A stretch of 64,000 nucleotides of DNA from Chryseobacterium ginsenosidimutans. Its GTDB lineage: Bacteria > Bacteroidota > Bacteroidia > Flavobacteriales > Weeksellaceae. The position numbers were made by a program, and so were the translations under genes. Of the stretch, positions 43,690 through 50,669 are shown one piece after another. The notes beneath the pieces were generated by a model. The model had not been told where the DNA came from and made no database searches. It was given only the letters and a program-made list of their open reading frames with translations. The stretch's first letter is position 1, and each line of letters opens with the position of its first letter. The DNA lies in assembly GCF_030823405.1 (NCBI RefSeq), contig NZ_JAUSXC010000001.1:2401001-2465000 (forward strand), written 5' to 3'.

Positions 43690-43875
43690 GCTGTTTATAC
43701 TACCTCGTGGAATCTGGTAAATTCAAAAAATAGGTGTATATAAATTAGCGAATGCTCATGCAATAGGCGTGGGCTTTCCTGTTTATTTACCTATTGGCTT
43801 ACCAGAGCCTCACGAGAAATAGATACGGTTAAGTCCCACGCTTTCTGTATTTATAACCTTTCATTTTGGGACTGA
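43690..43875 (+). ncRNA. Structured leader RNA with pseudoknot and competing hairpin
   Basis: A nested set of complementary pieces is visible by eye: CTCGTG 43704-43709 with CACGAG 43811-43816; TCTGGTAA 43713-43720 with TTACCAGA 43799-43806; AATAGGT 43729-43735 with ACCTATT 43789-43795; and an inner hairpin AATAGG 43762-43767 with CCTGTT 43779-43784. The loop of that hairpin (CGTGGG, 43768-43773) pairs with CCCACG 43835-43840 beyond the outer stem, forming a pseudoknot. The same CCC strand can instead pair as AGTCCCA 43832-43838 with TGGGACT 43867-43873, about 25 nt before the start codon at 43898. Mutually exclusive pairing suggests a cis-acting switch. No known RNA family was recognised. 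Confidence 0.6.
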
Positions 43876-43897
43876 GTGAAGAAAAGTTAATAAAAAA

Positions 43898-44275
43898 ATG
43901 AAAAGATTAAATGTCCCAATTTTATTTCTATTATCCCTAATTATTCAGATTATATTTTCATATTTATTTATCGGTAACAATCCTAAAATAAGCTTCTTTA
44001 TTATAGCTGCCATATCCAATATTACATCAACATTTTTATCCTATTCAATGCTATATTACATAAGTAAAAGCAAAGATGAACACTCAAATGAATCAGAAAT
44101 AAAAATAGGATTGACTACATTTTATTTTGTAATAACTAATGTATTTATGGTTTTTCTTTTTTTCTTAATTGATCAATCTTTTAATTTCCCCTATTTAATA
44201 GTAATAAATTCTATAATACTTACAGTCTACGGCAGACAAATAATCAACAAAGAAATCAAACAACTAATCCCATGA
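43898..44275 (+). CDS. Small four-span membrane protein (IS cargo)
   Basis: This 125-residue protein has about four hydrophobic segments (VPILFLLSLIIQIIFSYLFI, ISFFIIAAISNITSTFLSYS, FYFVITNVFMVFLFFLI, LIVINSIILTV) and a short polar loop with SKSKDEHSNESEIK. I do not recognise the family. It is preceded by the structured leader RNA, and its stop codon overlaps the next start (ATGA), so the two proteins are made together. It could anchor or process the secreted partner, or act as a small toxin-like membrane protein; neither is shown. Confidence 0.65.
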   Translation: MKRLNVPILFLLSLIIQIIFSYLFIGNNPKISFFIIAAISNITSTFLSYSMLYYISKSKDEHSNESEIKIGLTTFYFVITNVFMVFLFFLIDQSFNFPYLIVINSIILTVYGRQIINKEIKQLIP

Positions 44276-44895
44276 AAAAACTAATTACAATTTTTACATT
44301 GATCTTATCTGTATTTATTTACTCACAAGATGCTTATCAAAATGGATTCTCAGCAGGTTATAAATCAGGCTACTGTTATAATATTTTAGGATGTGTATCT
44401 CCTGCCGCTCCAATAGGATATAGGGATGTTAATAATAATTATCAAACAGGTTATAATAATGGATTTGTTAAGGGTCAACAAGATCAGGTATCACAGAATA
44501 GTTCTTATAACACAGGCGGAGTAAAGGGTCAGATAAAGCCAGCGATTTCAGACTTAGACTTAAATATAGATCCTAATAATATGCGACAGATGTGGGCAGA
44601 TTATTATGAGAAAAGAAAGATTAAGAAACAAGCCAAACTTGATAAAAAGAATAGACAAAATGAAATTTTAGCTCAAATAATAACAGATAAAACTATTGAA
44701 ATAGCTAAAGAGATGGATAAGTTGAAAGATAGGTTAAAATCTAAAAATATAAATGATAAAGAAATAGAAAATATCATATACGATTTGCATTATGAAAATC
44801 AAACAATTTATAATCAATACAAAATTAAGCCAGAAAAATATAGTGAATATTATGATGAATATCTAAAACTCAAAAATAAGATATTGAATATGTAA
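44272..44895 (+). CDS. Secreted protein with GY-type repeats (IS cargo)
   Basis: This 207-residue protein overlaps the membrane-protein gene by 4 nt. It has a signal peptide ending SVFIYSQ. Short glycine-tyrosine repeats follow (YQNGFSAGYKSGYCYN, then YQTGYNNGFVKGQQ) with two cysteines. Residues about 100-207 are a highly charged helical tail with coiled-coil character (KRKIKKQAKLDKKNRQNEIL, IAKEMDKLKDRLKSKN). The family is unknown. Its coupling to a membrane protein suggests a two-component envelope system. Confidence 0.65.
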   Translation: MKKLITIFTLILSVFIYSQDAYQNGFSAGYKSGYCYNILGCVSPAAPIGYRDVNNNYQTGYNNGFVKGQQDQVSQNSSYNTGGVKGQIKPAISDLDLNIDPNNMRQMWADYYEKRKIKKQAKLDKKNRQNEILAQIITDKTIEIAKEMDKLKDRLKSKNINDKEIENIIYDLHYENQTIYNQYKIKPEKYSEYYDEYLKLKNKILNM

Positions 44896-44949
44896 ATAAA
44901 TAAAATGAGTCCACTTAAATAAAGCAGACCCATAAGAATTCTAATTTAC

Positions 44950-44980
44950 AAACTTTTCTCTATATGGGAAAAGTTTTTTT
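44950..44980 (+). terminator. Terminator after the cargo pair
   Basis: The stem AAACTTTTC / GAAAAGTTT with a 9-nt loop is followed by more T residues, 54 nt after the secreted-protein stop codon. Confidence 0.75.
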
Positions 44981-45012
44981 ATATCTTAGTGGAAACTAAA
45001 GACTTATAACTT

Positions 45013-45204
45013 ATGGACGATCAACAAGCAGAAAAAATTATCAGTAGATTAGATGATATTGATAATAAACTGATAACTCTATCAGATAAGCTAAGTGATG
45101 TTTTAGCGGCTCTCAAAAATTCAGATGATAAACTTGACTATATTTCAAGAATTCATGAAACATTACAATCTATTGAGGAAATAATTAGATCTAGGACGAA
45201 ATAA
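45013..45204 (+). CDS. Small coiled-coil protein (IS cargo)
   Basis: This 63-residue acidic protein has clear heptad spacing (ISRLDDIDNKLITLSDKLSD, then VLAALKNSDDKLDYISRIHE). It lies between the cargo terminator and the right end of the element. No domain is recognised; short coiled coils of this kind are often structural or antitoxin-like. The ATG is preceded by ATAACTT without a clear ribosome-binding site, which is normal in Flavobacteria. Confidence 0.5.
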   Translation: MDDQQAEKIISRLDDIDNKLITLSDKLSDVLAALKNSDDKLDYISRIHETLQSIEEIIRSRTK

Positions 45205-45355
45205 TTGCAGTTTCTTTGAAGTGGGATTGTAAAGTTAGAAAAATGTTACAAAACGATTTGTATTTAGCTCCTTTTAGTAGGGGCTTTATTTTTTCGTAGA
45301 TTTCTAATTCTTCTTTACTTAAATCTTTTAGGTAAGGATTTTTATATTCTGCCAT
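45191..45355 (-). CDS. Possible 54-residue ORF at the right end of the IS element
   Basis: The minus strand reads MAEYKNPYLKDLSKEELEIY and continues to a TAG at 45191-45193, giving 54 residues with a natural-looking start and a KPLLKGAKYKSF segment. Its 3' end overlaps the tail of the coiled-coil gene by 14 nt. The composition is more protein-like than most AT-rich shadows, but no homology is recognised. It may be a real small cargo gene read inward from the right end of the element. Confidence 0.35.
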   Translation of the reverse strand: MAEYKNPYLKDLSKEELEIYEKIKPLLKGAKYKSFCNIFLTLQSHFKETAIISS

Positions 45356-45408
45356 AGCTTTATTTTTAAGCTAATTTACGGCAGATTTTATTTTTTGCAC
45401 GTTTGCTT

Positions 45409-45431
45409 GTGTACAATGGTATATAGTTACC
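45409..45431 (-). repeat. IS1595 element right terminal inverted repeat
   Basis: Its reverse complement GGTAACTATATACCATTGTA.. matches the left end at 19 of 23 positions. Confidence 0.85.
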
Positions 45432-45439
45432 TTATTTTA
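45432..45439. repeat. Target-site duplication, right copy (TTATTTTA)
   Basis: This is an exact copy of 41656-41663, directly outside the right terminal repeat. Confidence 0.85.
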
Positions 45440-45743
45440 TTTAAATTTTTAATGTTTACAACTTATTTTATAAAGTATTAATAGACATTTTTATAAAAAT
45501 ACAACAATTAAATGATATTTTTATTTAAAAATGTTTTTAATTGATTGAATAGATGGGTTAATGTTAATTAAAGAGTTATTTTTTGAATTAAATTAAATAC
45601 GCTTTTATCAGTATTAAAATAGAAGTGTAAAAATTAACAGAACATACATCAGACTAATGTGTCTTTGTAAAAGTAAAAAGATTAATTTTGGTTAATTCTC
45701 ATAAATTTTTTCTCCACAATTAGGCTGGAATCACCATAAAACC
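45440..45743. other. AT-rich spacer between the IS element and the histone-like gene
   Basis: These bases were joined to the region upstream of the glycosyltransferase gene before the IS insertion. No gene or repeat was seen. Confidence 0.3.
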
Positions 45744-45751
45744 TATATTTG
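45719..45751 (+). promoter_or_regulatory. Probable promoter of the histone-H1-like gene
   Basis: TATATTTG at 45744-45751 matches the TAnnTTTG -7 box, with a TTAG about 20 nt upstream as an imperfect -33 element. The start codon is 19 nt downstream. Confidence 0.5.
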
Positions 45752-45769
45752 CACCCTAAATTTTAAATA

Positions 45770-45946
45770 ATGAAAGAACTAATTGAAAAAATCAACGCAG
45801 AATTTGAAGCTTTCACAACTGAAGCGAATCAACAAGCAGAAAAAGGAAACAAAGCAGCTGGAACAAGAGCTCGTAAAGCAGCTTTGGAACTAAGCAAATT
45901 GTTCAAAGATTTCAGAAAAGTTTCTGTTGAAGAATCAAAAAAATAG
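45770..45946 (+). CDS. Histone H1-like small DNA-binding protein
   Basis: This 58-residue protein reads MKELIEKINAEFEAFTTEAN, then a lysine/alanine-rich middle (KGNKAAGTRARKAALELSKL) and a basic end (FKDFRKVSVEESKK). It matches the short histone-H1-like (Hc1-type) proteins of Bacteroidota that help compact the chromosome. It has a good upstream promoter and its own terminator, so it is expressed alone. The call comes from the residue pattern and length. Confidence 0.8.
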   Translation: MKELIEKINAEFEAFTTEANQQAEKGNKAAGTRARKAALELSKLFKDFRKVSVEESKK

Positions 45947-45954
45947 TTGTTCCC

Positions 45955-45981
45955 AAACCGGCTTTTAAGTCGGTTTTTTTA
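45955..45981 (+). terminator. Terminator after the histone-H1-like gene
   Basis: The stem ACCGGCTT / AAGTCGGT (one wobble pair) is followed by seven T residues, 9 nt after the stop codon. Confidence 0.85.
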
Positions 45982-46091
45982 TTTCACATTATTAAAAATT
46001 AAGCTTTAACTTTTCTTTTCTTTAAAGCAATTTCTTCCTTTCTATTTTAAATCCGACCAAATCTTTTTATCTTTAAACCAATCAATAAAAT

Positions 46092-47663
46092 ATGAAGATA
46101 AACAGACTTTTCTTGATGCCTGCAATGGTTGTGGCAACACAATTTTCTCTGGCTCAAACGACTGTAGGCTCTCACGAAAAACTCAATCCGGTTGTTCAGA
46201 GTTTTGTGAATGAAGTTTACAGTAATTCACAATTGGAAAATATGGCCTATGAACTTCTTGATGAAATAGGACCTCGTTTGGTCGGAACTCCCGAAATGTT
46301 GGCGGCAAATGAATGGACGGCAGATAAACTTCGTTCCTGGGATATTGAAGCCAATCTGCAGCAATTCGGAACATGGAAAGGGTGGCAAAGAGGAATTACG
46401 CATGTTGATATGATTTATCCTCGTGTAAAAACTTTGAATGCGACACAATTAGCATGGAGTCCTTCCACCAAAAAAGCAATCGAAGCCGAAGTAATTATTC
46501 TTCCGAAAGTATCTTCAAAAACTGATTTTGATAAATGGCTGCCTTCTGCGAAAGGCAAAATAGTTTTAATTGCTCAATATCAGAAAATAGGTCGCTCTGA
46601 TGAACAAATCAAAGAATTTGCAACTCCTGAATTATACGAAAAATTAAAAAAGGAAAAAGAACAGGCTTCAAAAGATTTTCAGAATTATATAAAAGTCATT
46701 GGTTATGATAACAATACGCTTCCTGAAGCCTTAGAAAAAGCGGGAGCTGTGGGAATTTCCATTTCCAACTGGACGGGAATTATGGGAGCGAACAGAATTT
46801 TCGGAGCAAAAACAACAGAAATTCCAATGATCGATATTGATGTTGAAGACTACGGAATGCTATACAGAATGTCCGAAAATGGTCAAAAACCGAGAATTAA
46901 AGTCGAAACTCAGTCAAAGGTACTTCCTGAAGCGAAAACTTTCAATACGATCGGAATGATCAAAGGAAAAGAAAAGCCTAATGAATATGTCATTCTTTCT
47001 GCCCATTTAGATTCATGGGATGGTGCTCAAGGCGCAACAGACAACGGAACTGGAGTTCTTACCATGCTTGAAACCATGAGAATTCTGAAAAAATATTATC
47101 CCAATAATAAAAGAACGATTGTGGTCGGACTTTGGGGAAGCGAAGAACAAGGATTGAACGGTTCAAGAGGTTTTGTAGCAGATAATCCCGAAATCATCAA
47201 AGGTACACAAGCTGTTTTTAACCAAGATAACGGAACGGGTAGAGTGGTGAATATCAGTGGACAAGGCTTTGTAAATTCTTATGATTATATCGGAAAATGG
47301 CTGAATGCTGCTCCAAAAAATATTAAAGATCAGATTAAAACAGACTTTCCAGGAATGCCGGGAGGAGGAGGCTCCGATCATGCGTCTTTTGTTGCGGCGG
47401 GAGTTCCTGCGTTTGGTCTAGGTTCTTTAAATTGGGGGTATTTTGGCTACACATGGCATACAACCAGAGATACTTATGATAAAATTATCTTCGATGAGGT
47501 GAAAAATAACGTGATTCTTACAGCAACTTTAGCGTATATGGCATCGGAAGATCCAGAATTTACAAGCAGGGAAAAGAGAGCAATGCCTCTTGATGATAAA
47601 GGTCAGGCTACAAAATGGCCCGAAGCAAGAAAACCGATAAGAGATTCTAAAGATTTTAAATAG
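46092..47663 (+). CDS. Secreted M28-family zinc aminopeptidase/carboxypeptidase
   Basis: This 523-residue exported peptidase has a signal peptide ending TQFSLAQ. The M28 zinc ligands are visible: SAHLDSWDGAQG (His 305), GATDNGTG (Asp 317), GSEEQG (Glu 351/352), a later Asp in NQDNGTGRV, and a His near the end (YTWHTTRDTYDK). A protease-associated-like insertion lies at about 130-260. The sequence resembles plasma glutamate carboxypeptidase (carboxypeptidase Q) types. It probably trims peptides outside the cytoplasmic membrane as part of amino-acid scavenging. It has no obvious operon partners. Confidence 0.9.
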   Translation: MKINRLFLMPAMVVATQFSLAQTTVGSHEKLNPVVQSFVNEVYSNSQLENMAYELLDEIGPRLVGTPEMLAANEWTADKLRSWDIEANLQQFGTWKGWQRGITHVDMIYPRVKTLNATQLAWSPSTKKAIEAEVIILPKVSSKTDFDKWLPSAKGKIVLIAQYQKIGRSDEQIKEFATPELYEKLKKEKEQASKDFQNYIKVIGYDNNTLPEALEKAGAVGISISNWTGIMGANRIFGAKTTEIPMIDIDVEDYGMLYRMSENGQKPRIKVETQSKVLPEAKTFNTIGMIKGKEKPNEYVILSAHLDSWDGAQGATDNGTGVLTMLETMRILKKYYPNNKRTIVVGLWGSEEQGLNGSRGFVADNPEIIKGTQAVFNQDNGTGRVVNISGQGFVNSYDYIGKWLNAAPKNIKDQIKTDFPGMPGGGGSDHASFVAAGVPAFGLGSLNWGYFGYTWHTTRDTYDKIIFDEVKNNVILTATLAYMASEDPEFTSREKRAMPLDDKGQATKWPEARKPIRDSKDFK

Positions 47664-47670
47664 TCTTTTT

Positions 47671-47751
47671 TGGAGCTATTTCCCGCTTTCCATTGCAATC
47701 TTTTTTTGCGAAAAAAGGATTTTCATTGCAATCGGGGCTAGGAATTTGCGA
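47671..47751. repeat. Diverged intergenic repeat element R4
   Basis: GGAGCTATTTCCCGCTTTCC ... ATCGGGGCTAGG has an internal inverted pair CAATCTTTTTTTGCG / CGAAAAAAGGATT. It has the same general build as R1-R3 and shares CAATCTTTT with R3. It directly follows the peptidase gene. Confidence 0.6.
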
Positions 47752-47766
47752 CTGTTACAAAAAATC

Positions 47767-47799
47767 AAACCTTCAAGGTTTTTAAAACCTTGAAGGTTT
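47767..47799. repeat. Perfect 16-bp-arm palindrome next to R4
   Basis: The arms AAACCTTCAAGGTTTT and AAAACCTTGAAGGTTT are separated by one T. It parallels the palindromes that follow R1 and R2, so repeat plus palindrome recurs as a pair. Confidence 0.7.
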
Positions 47800-47863
47800 A
47801 CTTTCAGAGTTACAGAATTGGTGGTTACATAAAATGTAAAGAGATACAATAAAAATGAGCGGC

Positions 47864-48433
47864 TTACTCAATAAGTCGTTCTTTATTTTTAGGTTGTTCT
47901 ACATCCAGTAAACTTCTGATTTCGGCTATTTTGCTTTCTTTTACGATGTAGGTTTTGCATAATTTATTGTTCATGTGCATGCTTAGATTCGTTTGGGTTT
48001 CTGAATCAGAACTCGCACGTGGTTCATAATCTATCAAAATAGAACAAAAATTAGCTAAGCATAAAAAATTTCTTGCGAATGATCTCAAAATATTAGGATA
48101 ATTTCCGTGTTCATCAATAATTTTTATTCTGAATATTTTCTTTCCTAAAGTTGTTCCGAAAAAACATTCAGTTATAGTTCCGAAAATAATTACAGATGGA
48201 ATTGAAAGGAAAACACTTACAATAACTATTTTATGAAAGACAAATATAAAAATTAAAAAGAAAGGAAGCATATCGATAATCTTGGCAAAAAGTCTTTCTG
48301 TTTCATTATTTTCATGTGTTGGATTATATGGGATTTCATATTCAAATTTGTTATAAATACGATTTCCAAATTCATCAAAACTTCTTGTCGCTCTTCGAGT
48401 GATCTTCTTATCCTTTAATTCTGAAATTTTCAT
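47864..48433 (-). CDS. RDD-family membrane protein
   Basis: This 189-residue inner-membrane protein has three hydrophobic segments and the RDD pattern (ERLFAKIIDMLPFFLIFIF near the start, then TTLGKKIFRIKIIDEHGNYP). The first Arg/Asp-containing span and GKKIFRIKI are diagnostic. The function of the family is not settled; transport roles have been suggested. It is read after the Tex gene with a 13-nt gap, so it is probably co-transcribed. Confidence 0.8.
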   Translation of the reverse strand: MKISELKDKKITRRATRSFDEFGNRIYNKFEYEIPYNPTHENNETERLFAKIIDMLPFFLIFIFVFHKIVIVSVFLSIPSVIIFGTITECFFGTTLGKKIFRIKIIDEHGNYPNILRSFARNFLCLANFCSILIDYEPRASSDSETQTNLSMHMNNKLCKTYIVKESKIAEIRSLLDVEQPKNKERLIE

Positions 48434-48446
48434 TTGTATTTTTGTT

Positions 48447-50570
48447 TTACAAAATCATACTCAACTGAATTCTTTTTCTTGCTTCATCAATTTCCGTCAC
48501 TCTTACCTGAACGTGTTGATGCAGTTTTACCATTTCATTCACATCAGAAACGAAGCCGTCTTTTAATTGAGAAATATGAACGAGTCCGCTTTCTTTAATT
48601 CCCAAATCTACAAAGCATCCGAAAGCTGTAATATTGTTAACAATTCCCGGCAAAATCATTCCGGTTTTTAGGTCCGTGATCTTTTTTACCGTGGGATCAA
48701 ATTCAAAAACTTTCGCTGCTTTCCGTGGATCTAATCCCGGTTTTTCCAATTCTTTTAAAATGTCTTTTATTCCTAAAATTCCGATGTCTCCGGTAATATA
48801 TTTTTCAGGATTTATCTGAGCTATTTTTTCTTTATTAGCTATCAATTCATTGGTTTTAATCCCAAGATCTTTTGCCATTTTTTCAACAATTCCGTAAGCT
48901 TCAGGGTGAACTGCAGAATTGTCTAATGGATTTTTGGCATTATTAATCCTCACAAACGCCGCCGCCTGCTGAAAAGCTTTTTCGCCTAATCTCGGAACTT
49001 TTTTCAATTGTTTTCTGTCTTCAAAAGCGCCGTTTTCAGCTCTGTAATTGATGATGTTTTCAGCCATTTTTTCACCGATTCCTGAAACATAACTTAGCAA
49101 AGATTTACTTGCCGTATTTAAATTAATTCCCACTGAATTTACGCACTTCATTACCGTAGAATCCAGTTCATTTTTAAGCTGTGTCTGATCGACGTCATGT
49201 TGATACTGTCCGACTCCGATTGATTTAGGATCAATTTTTACAAGTTCCGCCAAAGGATCAGCCAGTCTTCTTCCGATGGAAACCGAACCGCGAACCGTCA
49301 CATCATAACTTGGAAATTCATCTCTCGCAATTTTACTCGCAGAATATACCGAGGCTCCGGCTTCAGAAACTACGAAAACCTGCAATGGTTTGTCAAATGC
49401 AATTTTTTTAATGAAAAATTCGGTTTCACGGCTTGCCGTTCCGTTTCCGATGGAAATAGCTTCAATATTATAAGCATTCACCATCGAACGGATTTTTTTC
49501 ATTGCCATTCCGCTTTCGTTTTGAGGAGCGTGAGGATAAATGGTTTCATTGTGTAAAAGATCTCCTTTTTGGTCTAAACAAACGATTTTACAGCCGCTTT
49601 TGTAACCGGGATCGATTGCCAGAATTCTTTTTTCTCCCAAAGGTGGAGCAAGTAACAGCTGAGTTAAGTTCTCAGAAAAAATCTCAATGGCTTTTTTGTC
49701 GGCTTTTTCTTTGGCTTCCTGCAATGTTTCGTTGGAAATAGCGGGTTCCAGTAATCTTTTATAGCTGTCTTTTATGGCTAATGAAATTTGTTCTGATGTT
49801 TCGTTATTTGATTTAATAACTGCATTTTCAATAAAATCAATGGCTTCCTCTTTATCGATTCCTATATTTGTTTTTACAAAACCTTCGGCTTCGGCTCTCA
49901 GCATTGCTAGAAGTCGGTGAGAAGGCATTCTGTTCAGGCTTTCTTCCCATTCGAAATACTGCGAAAATTTCTGAGCATCAGCTTCGTCTTTTTTAGCTTT
50001 TACAACTTTGGAAGTGACAACCGCTTTTCTTTGAAACAATCGGCGAAGATTTTTTCTGACATACATATTTTCATTGATCCATTCTGCCATAATATCTCGT
50101 GCACCCTGTAATGCTTCTTCTTCAGATGAGACCTCATTATTCAAATATTTTGAAGCTAAAAACTGCAAATCCTGAACTTTCTGGCTCATAATGATTTTAG
50201 CTAAAGGTTCTAAACCTTTTTCTTTTGCAGCATCAGCTTTTGTTTTTCTCCGTTTTTTGAAAGGCAAATACAAGTCTTCCAGCTCCTGAATATCGAAACT
50301 TTCTTCAATTCTTTGTTTAAATTCAGGTGTTAAGGCGTTTTGTTCTTCTACAGACTTTAAAATCGTCTCTTTTCTTTTTACAATTTCTTCAAACTGTTTG
50401 CTGATCTTTGAAATCTGTTCGATCTGCGTTTCATCAAGATTTCCGGTTTTATCTTTTCGGTACCGTGAAATAAAAGGAATTGTACAGTCTTCTGCCAATA
50501 ATTGAAGGGTAGCGTTAATACTTTTCTCAGATATATTTAAAGTTTGTTGAATATAAGTAATTGTGTTCAT
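48447..50570 (-). CDS. tex: Tex-like RNA-binding transcription accessory protein
   Basis: This 707-residue cytoplasmic protein has the full Tex layout. The N-terminal helical part includes FISRYRKDKTGNLDETQIEQ. The YqgF/RuvC-like domain is at about 320-450 (ILAIDPGYKSGCKIVCLDQ). Helix-hairpin-helix repeats at about 480-560 include LNTASKSLLSYVSGIGEKMA. A C-terminal S1 domain ends the protein (PGIVNNITAFGCFVDLGIKE). It binds nucleic acids and affects transcription; it is broadly conserved and housekeeping. Confidence 0.95.
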   Translation of the reverse strand: MNTITYIQQTLNISEKSINATLQLLAEDCTIPFISRYRKDKTGNLDETQIEQISKISKQFEEIVKRKETILKSVEEQNALTPEFKQRIEESFDIQELEDLYLPFKKRRKTKADAAKEKGLEPLAKIIMSQKVQDLQFLASKYLNNEVSSEEEALQGARDIMAEWINENMYVRKNLRRLFQRKAVVTSKVVKAKKDEADAQKFSQYFEWEESLNRMPSHRLLAMLRAEAEGFVKTNIGIDKEEAIDFIENAVIKSNNETSEQISLAIKDSYKRLLEPAISNETLQEAKEKADKKAIEIFSENLTQLLLAPPLGEKRILAIDPGYKSGCKIVCLDQKGDLLHNETIYPHAPQNESGMAMKKIRSMVNAYNIEAISIGNGTASRETEFFIKKIAFDKPLQVFVVSEAGASVYSASKIARDEFPSYDVTVRGSVSIGRRLADPLAELVKIDPKSIGVGQYQHDVDQTQLKNELDSTVMKCVNSVGINLNTASKSLLSYVSGIGEKMAENIINYRAENGAFEDRKQLKKVPRLGEKAFQQAAAFVRINNAKNPLDNSAVHPEAYGIVEKMAKDLGIKTNELIANKEKIAQINPEKYITGDIGILGIKDILKELEKPGLDPRKAAKVFEFDPTVKKITDLKTGMILPGIVNNITAFGCFVDLGIKESGLVHISQLKDGFVSDVNEMVKLHQHVQVRVTEIDEARKRIQLSMIL

Positions 50571-50631
50571 TCGAAAATTTTGAATGGCTAAAGTACTGAC
50601 TTTTTATAAAAGAATACTGACTTTAAAAACA

Positions 50632-50661
50632 AAAAAACAGCACGTAATTGCACTGTTTTTT
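50632..50661 (-). terminator. Terminator after the MG2/TonB-plug gene
   Basis: The arms AAAAAACAG / CTGTTTTTT lie 8 nt after the stop codon on the minus strand. Confidence 0.65.
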
Positions 50662-50669
50662 CAAAAATA

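Larger units (their letters stand above)
41664..45431 (+). mobile_element. IS1595-family element (3768 bp) with cargo genes
   Basis: The ends were defined by inverted repeats and a target duplication. The left end GGCAACTATATA and the reverse complement of the right end GGTAACTATATA match at 19 of the first 23 positions, both ending ..TACAC. Exact 8-bp copies of TTATTTTA flank them. The element encodes an IS1595-type transposase and then a P63C-domain protein overlapping it. Further right are a structured RNA, a membrane protein/secreted protein pair and two or more small ORFs. The exact duplication implies a fairly recent, possibly still mobile insertion. Members of this family are known to carry passenger genes, but this cargo is not one I recognise. 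Confidence 0.88.

Noticed and set aside
43673..43695. Resemblance of AACAAAGCGTTAGC to an integron attC end
   Set aside because: Only a short piece matches; there is no partner core site, integrase or cassette layout.
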